In this document: positions 25,639 to 33,356 of the stretch, in pieces
How positions within the stretch are numbered: position 1 is the first letter of the stretch
Layout of the letters: each line of letters starts with the position of its first letter
From: Lentzea alba
Lineage (GTDB): Bacteria > Actinomycetota > Actinomycetes > Mycobacteriales > Pseudonocardiaceae
DNA length: 64,000 bases
Direction: 5' to 3'
Assembly (NCBI RefSeq): GCF_011067745.1
Contig: NZ_JAAMPJ010000018.1
Location: 150,638-214,637 of the forward strand
Position numbers and translations under genes: made by a program
The notes under the pieces: model-generated
Told to the model about the DNA's origin: nothing
The model's database searches: none
What the model saw: only the letters and a program-made list of their open reading frames with translations

Positions 25639-28494
25639 GTGGAATGTCTACGCATCCCGCCACGACGAATGATCGCGATCGTCCTGATCACGATTTCGTG
25701 CGCCTTCCTGCTCATCACCCCAGGTGCTACCGCCACCAAACCGGAGAGCGGCGATCGGTGGCTCACCGAACAGATGCTGGGCTTGAAGGAATTGCGGGGC
25801 TACTACCCGCTCACCAACCACGAGGTTCCCGCGGCAGAGGTCATCCAGGGAAACGGCGTCTACTTCGACACCATCAGGCAGGGCAGCCTGATCACCGCGC
25901 ACCTGCGTGGTTACGCCTCGATGGACGGGTCGTCCGACCTCGACATGTGGCTGATCGAGACCACGAACGCCGAGTTCTCCGGTGCACACCGCGGTGAGGC
26001 GCGTCCCGGCTTCGACGCACGCTTGAACACCTTCACCCAGGAACGCACCGACGACGAGAGGACCAATCACACCGTCATCTTCGGACGTGGTCGGGTCAAG
26101 GCGAAGATTTCGCTCATGACGAGTTCGCCCGCCGACACCGCTGTTTCGACGATCCAAGGCATTGCGAACCAGCAGTACGCGAAACTCGCCGACTCTCCAG
26201 ATCTCTCCGATCAGAAGGCCGTGTCGCTCAGGACAGTGCAGATCCGCCTGTACGTCGGCACCGTGCTCACGCTGTTGTTGCTCCAACTGGGGATCTGGCT
26301 GGCAGTCTGCGTCAACGACCGCAGCACCCGCGAACGCATCCTCCGGTTCGTGTTGCGGAGGCAGCTACAGCCGTGGCGCGGCCCGGCTCGGTTCGACGAT
26401 GTCTCCGACGAGGCCCGGACGCGCGCACGAAACCACACACGGGGTGCCGTCATCCGCGGCGCGATCTTCCTCGCGCTGTTCACCGCCACGTACCAACTCA
26501 CGACCGTGAGGCAGTTTCTTCTCTTCGCCGCGCTTGGTGCGGTCGTGTCGCTTGTTCAGGTGTTCACCGCTCGCCGCGGGTTCGCGGCTGTGCAGGGCTT
26601 CCGGGCCTCACTGGTCGTCGTGGCGACCAGTGCGACCGGCATCGCGCTCGCGGGCACCGGCCTCCAAGCGATCCTGTTGACGGCGGTGGCACCTCTGGCC
26701 GCTCCCGCCGAACTCTCCCAGGAAGGTCTCACCAAGGCCACGCAGATCTTCTTCGTCATCGGCCTGATGCTGCTTGCCCTCGCAGACATCCCTCATCGGC
26801 TCGCACGACGCTTCGCCTCCCGCAACGCACAGAGGAGACTCGCAGCGGACGGGCGACAGGAAATCCTCCTGCTCCGATCGTTCCTCGACGACAACCTCAA
26901 GATCAGAACACGACGAACGGGCCGGCACAACCTGCTCGAACGACTGGCGCTGCGCCGGCGGGAACGAGTGGAAGAGCTCGTCGCCTGGTGCTTGTGGCGC
27001 CAAGGGCCGGTGGTTGCGCTCGGCGAACCAGGAACGAAGCTGCCACCGTTGGGCGCGGCCCGCACCTATCACGGCGCCGACTGGCAGCAGGCGGTGAAGG
27101 ACAAGATCCACTCCTGCCGTTTCGTGGTGTTCCTCGTCGGGCGCACTCCGTCGCTGAAATGGGAGATCTCAGCAGTGCGGCAGGCAGGAGCGCTGCAGCG
27201 TGCGATCTTCGTGATTCCGCCGGTTCCGCTGAAGGAGGCGCGTGCGCGCTTGACCGTCCTCGCAAGCGCCTTGGGCATGGACGAGCAGGTGTTCCCGCCC
27301 TTCGACCTGCGACACGAGTTCACCCTCGTTCTCGGGTTCGACGTGGACGGCACGCCACGCCTGCACGTGGCGGACGGCCGGGACGACACGGCGTTGCTGC
27401 TCGCGCTCGAACACGCGGCCGAGGCGGTCCAGCCCGCTGCTCAGGTGTGGCTGGCTGATCCGTCGCCGGCCGCAGCGGCCGTGCCCAGGTCAGTCGATTC
27501 ACTGTTGCGGGTGTCGCCCACCCGTCGTGAGGCACGCGCCGCGAGGTGGAGCCGAAGATGGCAGACCTGGCCCTGGCTCGCGAGCATCTCGCTCTCGTTC
27601 CTCTCCAGCGCTCTGGTGGCAGTCGGTCCAGCCGCTCCGCCTCTCCCGCCGATGCCCGGAACGGCACTGTCCCAGACACCGCTCAGCTCGACCGCCGTCG
27701 TGGGCGCGGGGAAGTTCATCGGGGCCGATCGAACGACCAAGCAGCTCGTTTCGCTTGATCAGACAGGCACCACACCGGTGCACACGATGACCGAGATCCC
27801 CCAACTGTTGACCGCGACCGACAACATGGTCTTCGTCTCCACGTTCCGGCCGTACACGCTCATCGCATTGCGCGGCAACGGCGCCGGGTACGACGAGATC
27901 TGGCGCGTTTCCCTGCCGTCCATCGCCTTCGGGATCCAGGTCGTGAACGATCGGGTCGCTGTGGTGACCCCGCGCACCGAGGAGGTTCGCGCGTTCGACG
28001 TCGGGACCGGAGCGAACATGACCACGACCAAGCTGCCTGGCGGCCCTCTCGCACTGGCTTCCCACCAGGGCCAGCTCCTGGTGGCCAGCACCGCGGACAA
28101 CACGCTGACCTGGGTCGACCCGCACGCCGGCACCCCCGGCCGGAAAATGACATTGCCCGTGATTCCCGATCACCTCCAAGTGGTGGGCGACACGCTGTTC
28201 GTCAGCAGCATCGAGAACTCCGCTCTCGTCAAACTCTCCCTTGTGGACGGTCAGGTCCACGCTCGCGCCGAGATCGGCAGGTTCAACGGCATCATGACGA
28301 TCGGGGCACGTCACGTGATGGTCGGCACGTACGACGAGACCCCAAAGCTGTTCCTGCTGGATGCCGGGAAGCTCGATCAAGAGTCCGTTGTGGACGTTCC
28401 ACGTCAACTGACCGAGGCGATGTTCTCGGACTCGGCCTACTACATCGCGCTGGGAACTCCAGGCGTACTCACCCGCATCCCGGAAGAGCCGTGA
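25639..28494 (+). CDS. Membrane protein: TIR-like domain plus extracytoplasmic beta-propeller
   Basis: 951 residues in five parts. An N-terminal signal/anchor helix (10-33) leads to an extracytoplasmic domain (about 35-195). Several helices follow (about 208-228 and 270-390). A cytoplasmic domain (about 405-570) has GPVVALGEPGTKLPPLGAAR, a central Trp, and VGRTPSLKWEISAVRQAG, a TIR-like pattern with a WE glutamate. A last helix (about 645-665) precedes a repeat region (about 690-951) of YVTN/beta-propeller type (VLVAST/VFVSTF blades). The propeller should face outside and the TIR-like domain inside. GTG 25639 has GGAGG 6 nt upstream. It ends beside the ThsB-like TIR gene and is likely its co-expressed membrane partner. 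The ligand is unknown. Confidence 0.6.
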   Translation: MECLRIPPRRMIAIVLITISCAFLLITPGATATKPESGDRWLTEQMLGLKELRGYYPLTNHEVPAAEVIQGNGVYFDTIRQGSLITAHLRGYASMDGSSDLDMWLIETTNAEFSGAHRGEARPGFDARLNTFTQERTDDERTNHTVIFGRGRVKAKISLMTSSPADTAVSTIQGIANQQYAKLADSPDLSDQKAVSLRTVQIRLYVGTVLTLLLLQLGIWLAVCVNDRSTRERILRFVLRRQLQPWRGPARFDDVSDEARTRARNHTRGAVIRGAIFLALFTATYQLTTVRQFLLFAALGAVVSLVQVFTARRGFAAVQGFRASLVVVATSATGIALAGTGLQAILLTAVAPLAAPAELSQEGLTKATQIFFVIGLMLLALADIPHRLARRFASRNAQRRLAADGRQEILLLRSFLDDNLKIRTRRTGRHNLLERLALRRRERVEELVAWCLWRQGPVVALGEPGTKLPPLGAARTYHGADWQQAVKDKIHSCRFVVFLVGRTPSLKWEISAVRQAGALQRAIFVIPPVPLKEARARLTVLASALGMDEQVFPPFDLRHEFTLVLGFDVDGTPRLHVADGRDDTALLLALEHAAEAVQPAAQVWLADPSPAAAAVPRSVDSLLRVSPTRREARAARWSRRWQTWPWLASISLSFLSSALVAVGPAAPPLPPMPGTALSQTPLSSTAVVGAGKFIGADRTTKQLVSLDQTGTTPVHTMTEIPQLLTATDNMVFVSTFRPYTLIALRGNGAGYDEIWRVSLPSIAFGIQVVNDRVAVVTPRTEEVRAFDVGTGANMTTTKLPGGPLALASHQGQLLVASTADNTLTWVDPHAGTPGRKMTLPVIPDHLQVVGDTLFVSSIENSALVKLSLVDGQVHARAEIGRFNGIMTIGARHVMVGTYDETPKLFLLDAGKLDQESVVDVPRQLTEAMFSDSAYYIALGTPGVLTRIPEEP

Positions 28495-28550
28495 TCCCTG
28501 CACGACAGGCCACAGCCGTTCCACGAACAAGATCGCAGAGGTGCATCACC

Positions 28551-28931
28551 TTGAACGACAAGCAAACGATCTTCATCGCCTTCGCGAAAGAAGACGAGAC
28601 CGCGCGTAATCTTTTCACGGGCCAGCGAGTCAGCGCACGCACGCCGTTCGAGTTCGTCGACATGTCGGTGAAGGAGCCGTACGAATCTCTCTGGAAGGAG
28701 CGAGTGCGAACTCGCATCCGCCGCTCGACGGGCGTTGTCGCACTCATCAGCTCGCACACGCCACGTGCGACCGGGCAACTGTGGGAGATCGCTTGTGCAG
28801 TGGAGGAGCGCAAGCCACTGATGGGCATCTGGTTGGAGGACTCCTACCGGACCAAGCCGCCGCAGATGGGTCTCGCACCCTGTCGCACGTGGACGTGGAA
28901 CGCCGTGGCTGAATTCATCGATGGGCTCTGA
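28551..28931 (+). CDS. ThsB-like TIR domain protein (MTH538 type)
   Basis: 127 residues, a stand-alone TIR-like fold. TIFIAFAKEDETARNLFTGQ is the first strand and loop; FEFVDMSVKEPYESLWKERV is the middle; ALISSHTPRATGQLWEIACA has the Glu expected to cleave NAD; ERKPLMGIWLED follows. This is the pattern of ThsB of Thoeris, which makes a cyclic ADP-ribose signal when phage is sensed. TTG 28551 is preferred for the AGAGGTG site 7 nt upstream and because the fold begins at once; GTG 28491 would add 20 poorly structured residues and overlap the previous gene. It is followed after 1 nt by the caspase gene. It probably makes the nucleotide signal for that operon (inference). Confidence 0.72.
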   Translation: MNDKQTIFIAFAKEDETARNLFTGQRVSARTPFEFVDMSVKEPYESLWKERVRTRIRRSTGVVALISSHTPRATGQLWEIACAVEERKPLMGIWLEDSYRTKPPQMGLAPCRTWTWNAVAEFIDGL

Positions 28932-28932
28932 C

Positions 28933-29886
28933 ATGAAACGCGCATTGCTGGTAGGTGTGGACCACTACGACCACCACAGGAACCTGAGCGGTTGTGCGAA
29001 CGACGCGCGTGCGATCGAGCCACTGCTCGCCTTCAACGAGGACCGCTCCAGAAATCTGAGATGCCACTCGCTGACCGAAACAGTCACCCGGTCAGAACTG
29101 CGCACCGAACTGAAGGACCTGCTCGCCGCCGGCGCCGACTTCGCGCTTCTGTACTTCGCCGGCCACGGTGCACAAGAGACGAACGATCTCGCTCTGATGA
29201 CCAGCGACAGCACGTCGGACGATCTCGGGGTTCGGTTCAGCGAAGTCCTCGCGCTGATCGGAAACTCAGACGTCAAAGAGGTGGTAGTGATCCTCGACTG
29301 CTGCTTCTCCGGCACGGCGGGAACCGTGCCCGGCCTCAGCAAGGACTCGGCAGTCGTGCGCTCAGGCGTCTCGATCCTCACTGCGAGTCGCGGAGACCAG
29401 TTGTCCGCCGAGGTCGACGATCGCGGCGTGTTCTCGTCTTATCTCGAGGGCGCTCTGGACGGTGGAGCAGCCGACGTGCTCGGCCAGGTCACCGTGGCAG
29501 GTCTGTACTCCTATCTCTGGGAGTGCTTCGACGATTGGGGCCCGCGTCCGACGTTCAAGACCAATGTGGACCGCCTGCACGCCGTGCGGAGGTGCAAGCC
29601 GTCGATTCCAGTGGACACGTTGCGGGAGCTGACCAACTGGTTCCCCAGTGCGGACTACGAGTTTCCGCTCGATCCGACCTATGAGCCCGACAAGGAGAAG
29701 ACGCAACTTCCACCACATCCCGTGAACGAGGCTGTCTTCGCCAAGCTGCAAGCTTGCCGTGCGAACAAGCTCGTCGAGCCGGTGGCACACGAACACATGT
29801 ACTTCGCGGCGATCAACCGCGGGAGCTGCCGCCTCACTCCGCTCGGCAAGCACTACTGGTCGTTGGCAGAGCAGGATTTGTTGTAA
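28933..29886 (+). CDS. Caspase-family (metacaspase-like, C14) protease
   Basis: 317 residues. The caspase fold occupies about 1-215: MKRALLVGVDHYDHHRNLSG, the catalytic His78 in LYFAGHGAQE, and Cys124 in ILDCCFSGTAG. TASRGDQLSAE and GVFSSYLEGALDGGA complete the family signature. The remaining 100 residues are a separate, polar C-terminal region with no clear match, possibly the nucleotide- or partner-sensing part. ATG 28921 is an alternative start overlapping the TIR gene. A TIR gene directly upstream and a SLOG-like gene overlapping downstream strongly suggest a protease activated through a TIR-made nucleotide, killing the cell or cutting a specific target (inference). Confidence 0.8.
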   Translation: MKRALLVGVDHYDHHRNLSGCANDARAIEPLLAFNEDRSRNLRCHSLTETVTRSELRTELKDLLAAGADFALLYFAGHGAQETNDLALMTSDSTSDDLGVRFSEVLALIGNSDVKEVVVILDCCFSGTAGTVPGLSKDSAVVRSGVSILTASRGDQLSAEVDDRGVFSSYLEGALDGGAADVLGQVTVAGLYSYLWECFDDWGPRPTFKTNVDRLHAVRRCKPSIPVDTLRELTNWFPSADYEFPLDPTYEPDKEKTQLPPHPVNEAVFAKLQACRANKLVEPVAHEHMYFAAINRGSCRLTPLGKHYWSLAEQDLL

Positions 29887-30359
29887 TGATCATCGGCGTC
29901 AGCGGACACCAGCATCTGCCCACTGCGGCGCGGGCTCACGCGGAACGCGACATCCGTGTTCTTTTCGACCGCCAGACCGAGCCAGCGGTCGGCATGTCCA
30001 GTCTGGCAGCAGGTGCGGACCAACTGTTCGCGCAGGTAGTGCTCGGTGCAGGTTGTGCCTTGCACGCGGTGATCCCTGCGGCGGACTACGAACACACGCT
30101 CACCGGCGCGGCACAGGACAACTACCGCCGTCTACTCATCGCGTCCGCGCAGGTGACACGGCTCGACTTCGAGCACGCGGGCGAGACCGCCTACTACAGC
30201 GCGGGCCGATTCATCGTCGACCATTGCGACCTGCTCGTGGCCGTGTGGGACGGTGAACCCGCCCGCGGGCTGGGAGGCACCGCTGATGTCGTGGCGAAAG
30301 CCCGCGAGGTCGGGCGCGAGGTTCTGGTCGTCTGGCCACAGGGTGTGCGACGGCAATGA
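29886..30359 (+). CDS. SLOG-like nucleotide-binding protein
   Basis: 157 residues with a Rossmann-like alpha/beta layout. MIIGVSGHQHL is the first strand and loop. VGMSSLAAGADQLFAQVVLGA is the helix pattern seen in DprA/LOG/SLOG proteins. CDLLVAVWDGEPARGLGGTA carries the late GG loop that binds phosphates, and REVLVVWP is the last strand. The SLOG superfamily includes the ADP-ribose-cyclic sensor of ThsA and the TIR-linked sensors. The start overlaps the caspase stop by 1 nt (TAATG) and its stop overlaps the next gene by ATGA. It may sense or degrade the TIR product and gate the caspase. The fold assignment rests on pattern only. Confidence 0.6.
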   Translation: MIIGVSGHQHLPTAARAHAERDIRVLFDRQTEPAVGMSSLAAGADQLFAQVVLGAGCALHAVIPAADYEHTLTGAAQDNYRRLLIASAQVTRLDFEHAGETAYYSAGRFIVDHCDLLVAVWDGEPARGLGGTADVVAKAREVGREVLVVWPQGVRRQ

Positions 30360-31003
30360 TCACCACTCTGCAGGGACTCGTTGTCGCGCTGCTGGCCTTG
30401 TTGCCAGGAGCGTCGTACACCTTCGCGTTCGAACGCGTCGCCGGCAGCTACGGCATCACCTTCTCGGATCGGCTGGTTCGTTTCCTCGTTTCATCCGCGC
30501 TGCTGCACGCCGCGCTCTCCGGACCCGAGTTCCTGCTCTACCGGAACTTCGTCGTGGGAAAACGGTTGGTGGAGGGCACGGTCTCTTGGTGGGTGCTCGA
30601 ACTGCTGGCACTGGCATACGTGATCGTTCCCACGGTCGCGGGCACCGTGCTCGGCTGGGGGCACAAGCACCACAAGAGGTGGGCGGTCCTGATCGTCGGC
30701 GAGTCACCCGAGCCGCGGGCGTGGGACTACTTCTGGCGACACGCGGAGCAAGCATTGGTCCGGATCAGGCTCAAGTCAGGGACGTGGCTCGCGGGCTATT
30801 ACGGCACCACTGCGGACGGCCGTCGCTCATACGCCTCGGGCCATCCAGAAGAGGGGGACCTCTACCTGGCGTTGGGACTGCAGGTCGACCCCGTCTCCGG
30901 TGAGCTCGCACTCGCCGACGGGGTCCCTGTTCCCGTCGCCGGTGAACGTGGACTGCTGGTCAGATGGCCAGAGATCGAATACATCGACATCCAGGAGTAC
31001 TAG
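30356..31003 (+). CDS. DUF6338 family membrane protein
   Basis: 215 residues. Three hydrophobic helices lie in the first 105 residues (LQGLVVALLALLPGASYTFA, FLVSSALLHAAL, LLALAYVIVPTVAGTVLGW). A cytoplasmic beta-rich domain follows with TWLAGYYGTTADGRRSYASG, DLYLALGLQVD and GLLVRWPEIEYIDIQEY, the typical DUF6338 ending. The beta domain resembles SH3-like modules that adjust a surface or bind a partner. It overlaps the SLOG gene by 4 nt and touches the small ORF after it, so it is an integral operon member, perhaps a membrane effector or anchor. Confidence 0.72.
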   Translation: MITTLQGLVVALLALLPGASYTFAFERVAGSYGITFSDRLVRFLVSSALLHAALSGPEFLLYRNFVVGKRLVEGTVSWWVLELLALAYVIVPTVAGTVLGWGHKHHKRWAVLIVGESPEPRAWDYFWRHAEQALVRIRLKSGTWLAGYYGTTADGRRSYASGHPEEGDLYLALGLQVDPVSGELALADGVPVPVAGERGLLVRWPEIEYIDIQEY

Positions 31004-31204
31004 ATGACCAGGAAGCAACGCACTCCTGACCCTTCGGACCGCACACCTCGCCAGCCCGCGACACCGGCCAACGAGTCCAACAAGCGCGGAGGGTACGCCG
31101 CGCCCGAGAAGCCGTTCTCTCTTCCGTCCGCGCCGGCAGGGCCTGCGCAAGGCGGTCAGACGCCGAAGGAACCGGACACCGGGAGCGCCTCTTCCGGAAC
31201 GTAA
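31004..31204 (+). CDS. Small Pro/Ser-rich disordered protein
   Basis: 66 residues starting immediately after the DUF6338 stop (TAG then ATG). It is rich in Pro, Ser, Thr and Gln with few hydrophobic residues (KPFSLPSAPAGPAQGGQTPK), so it is likely disordered. No signal peptide, leader-like part or Cys is present. It may be a protease substrate, an activator tail or a linker protein for the caspase operon. Its tight position supports a real gene, but the function is open. Confidence 0.5.
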   Translation: MTRKQRTPDPSDRTPRQPATPANESNKRGGYAAPEKPFSLPSAPAGPAQGGQTPKEPDTGSASSGT

Positions 31205-31538
31205 CGACGTCCCTGCCCGGCACGAGTGTGGCGAGGCCGTTCTGCGCCCATTCGATTACCGAATGAGCGCCGTGGGCATATTCGTGCCGACCAGGAACAG
31301 CGCCCGGTGAACCGCTTTGCGCCGGTTCACGTACTCGCCTGCGTACCGGTAAGGTCCGCGACCTGCGAGTCCGGCAAGGCCGAACGGGTGAAAAATGCCG
31401 AATTCCCGTCAACCAGGTCAAACAATCGTCAAGGGTGCCGTAGCGAAATTCGGCACGGGGTCGATATCGCGGGCAGCGACCTCGACGGGGGCATCTGCCG
31501 GCGGTCGGGCCACGGACGATCGCGGGAACGAGGTGCAG
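31205..31538. other. Gap with inverted repeat between two conflict operons
   Basis: An inverted repeat GTGAACCG-cttt..-CGGTTCAC (31307-31314 / 31323-31330) lies about 100 nt after the small ORF: a terminator or an operator. The plus frame is open from ATG 31395, but codons 1-46 have mixed third positions, unlike the gene body, so this part is treated as leader. A ribosome-site-like GAGG lies before GTG 31539. Confidence 0.4.
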
Positions 31539-33356
31539 GTGACCAGGGTCTTCCTCAGCTACGCCGAAGAGGACGGCAGCGCGGCCAGGAGGGTCGCGGC
31601 ACTGCTGGAGCAGCACGGCTTCGACGTGTTCTGGTACGAGAAGACCAACCTGGGCGTGTTCAACCAGACGCTGGCGACCGAGCTCGGCAGGGCGGACCGG
31701 TTCGTGGCCCTGTTCTCCCGCCACTACCAGCAGTCCGACTGGTGCATGAAGGAGTTCTACACCGCCGACCGGATGGCGACCGACACGAAGACCAATCGGC
31801 CGGTGATCACGGTGTGCGACGTCGGCGAGTTCGACGAGCCGGTGGACCCGTTCGTCGGCAACCACGCGCGGCAGGACCTGCGGACGCTCAGCGAGACGCG
31901 GCTGGCCGGGCTGCTCGCGACCTTCGGGGTGCAGGCGGCGGCGGCAGAGGAGGGCGGGAGGTTCCGCAACCGCGAGCAGGAGCTGACCAACCTGCTCAAC
32001 GCGCTGAGCCTGTCGAGCGGGCAGGACCTGTGGGTGGTCGCGGCGCCACCGAAGATGGGCAAGTCGTGGTTCCTGCGGGAGGTGGAGCGGGGGCTGACGG
32101 CGAAGAAGTGGGGTGGGACCCGGCTGCTCGACCTCGCGCGGTGGCCCGAGCTGTGGGGCGCGCCCGCCAAGGTCGTGGTGGAGCTGATGGGCGTGAACGT
32201 GGTGCCCGAGGACGACACGCTGACCGAGGACGAGATCGAGGACATCGCGCGCGAGGTCAGCAAGCGGGGCGACAACCAGCTCTACCTCCTCGACAGCGCC
32301 GAACGGCTGGACCGCCACACGGCGGCCGAGGTGCGGAGTGCGTTGACCGACGTGTACGCGCACCTCGTGGAACGTCGGGTGCGCAAGCGGTTCAGCATGA
32401 TCATCGGCACGCGGCGGCCGGACACGTGGCGTGGGCTCGGGCGGTACCGGCAGCACCGCTTCCGGACGCTGGTCCTGTCGGAGTTCAAGCTCGAGGTCAT
32501 CGAGGACGCGGTGCGCGACGGCAGTCCCGACGCCGAGGACAGCCTGGTCCGGAAGTCGGCGTTGTTGCTGCAACAGGAGAGTGACGGTCTGCCGGCCCTG
32601 CTGCTGGCCTGGCTGCGCTGGGCGCAGGACGCGAACCTGATCGGCATCGAACGGGGACTGCGCAAACCCGCGACCTTCGACGCCGTCACCGCGAAGTACG
32701 TGAAGACCGAGCTGCTGACCCGCGACGTGCTGTTCCCGTCCGGCGACGGCAACGTGCTCGCCAAGAAGGCCGTCGAGCTCGCGCTCAAGGTGCTGGTCCC
32801 CTACCGCTTGGTCACCCAGTCGCACCTGAAGTTCCACTACGACGACGACCAGGCGCTGCGCGACGCGGTCGGCGCGGCGGGCTGGAAGTTGCGCGACCTG
32901 TGGGCCGCACTCAACTCGAACTCGTTGCTGGAGCCCCGCTCCGGCCTGTGGCGGGTGATCAACCCGCCGATCCGGCGCGTGCTCTACCGCTACTACTACC
33001 GCTCCGACGACGAACGGGTCACCGCGCACGAGGAAGCGAAGTGGTGTTACCAGCGGTGGACCGTCAACGAGGCCGGCAGCGAGCAGGTCACGATGATGAA
33101 GGAGTGTCTGTGGCACGAGCTGTGCCGGCAGCTGTTGCAGCAACCTTCCGAGCTGCGCCAAGCTTTGCCGGAGGCCGCCGGCCAGTACGCGAAGGCGTTT
33201 CTCAGCTCCGGGCTCTACGACCGGCGTGAGTTCGTGGAGTGCGTGCACGAGCTGCTCATCGAGGACCACGAGTTCCAGCTCGCGCTGTACGACCACACCG
33301 GCCTGTTCCAGGAAGTGCTGTCGGCCATCGACACGGCGGTCTCGGAGGGCACATGA
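31539..33356 (+). CDS. TIR-STAND ATPase
   Basis: 605 residues. The N-terminal TIR domain (1-130) shows RVFLSYAEEDGSAARRVAAL, FWYEKTNLGVFNQTL and SDWCMKEFYTADR (WxxxEF glutamate). A STAND-type ATPase follows: RFRNREQELTNLLNAL, Walker A VVAAPPKMGKSWF (about 168-180), Walker B LYLLDSAERLD, then LPALLLAWLRW and a long helical C-terminus without clear repeats. ATG 31395 would add 48 residues of unlikely coding. The stop overlaps the next gene by ATGA. TIR-STAND proteins are typical NLR-like immune sensors that oligomerise and consume NAD; here it is paired with a second STAND ATPase and a radical SAM enzyme. The trigger is unknown. Confidence 0.8.
   Translation: MTRVFLSYAEEDGSAARRVAALLEQHGFDVFWYEKTNLGVFNQTLATELGRADRFVALFSRHYQQSDWCMKEFYTADRMATDTKTNRPVITVCDVGEFDEPVDPFVGNHARQDLRTLSETRLAGLLATFGVQAAAAEEGGRFRNREQELTNLLNALSLSSGQDLWVVAAPPKMGKSWFLREVERGLTAKKWGGTRLLDLARWPELWGAPAKVVVELMGVNVVPEDDTLTEDEIEDIAREVSKRGDNQLYLLDSAERLDRHTAAEVRSALTDVYAHLVERRVRKRFSMIIGTRRPDTWRGLGRYRQHRFRTLVLSEFKLEVIEDAVRDGSPDAEDSLVRKSALLLQQESDGLPALLLAWLRWAQDANLIGIERGLRKPATFDAVTAKYVKTELLTRDVLFPSGDGNVLAKKAVELALKVLVPYRLVTQSHLKFHYDDDQALRDAVGAAGWKLRDLWAALNSNSLLEPRSGLWRVINPPIRRVLYRYYYRSDDERVTAHEEAKWCYQRWTVNEAGSEQVTMMKECLWHELCRQLLQQPSELRQALPEAAGQYAKAFLSSGLYDRREFVECVHELLIEDHEFQLALYDHTGLFQEVLSAIDTAVSEGT

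Noticed and set aside
31004..31204. The 66-residue protein as precursor peptide of the radical SAM enzyme
   Set aside because: It belongs to the caspase operon, lies 5 kb before the enzyme, has no leader-core layout and no conserved terminal motif.
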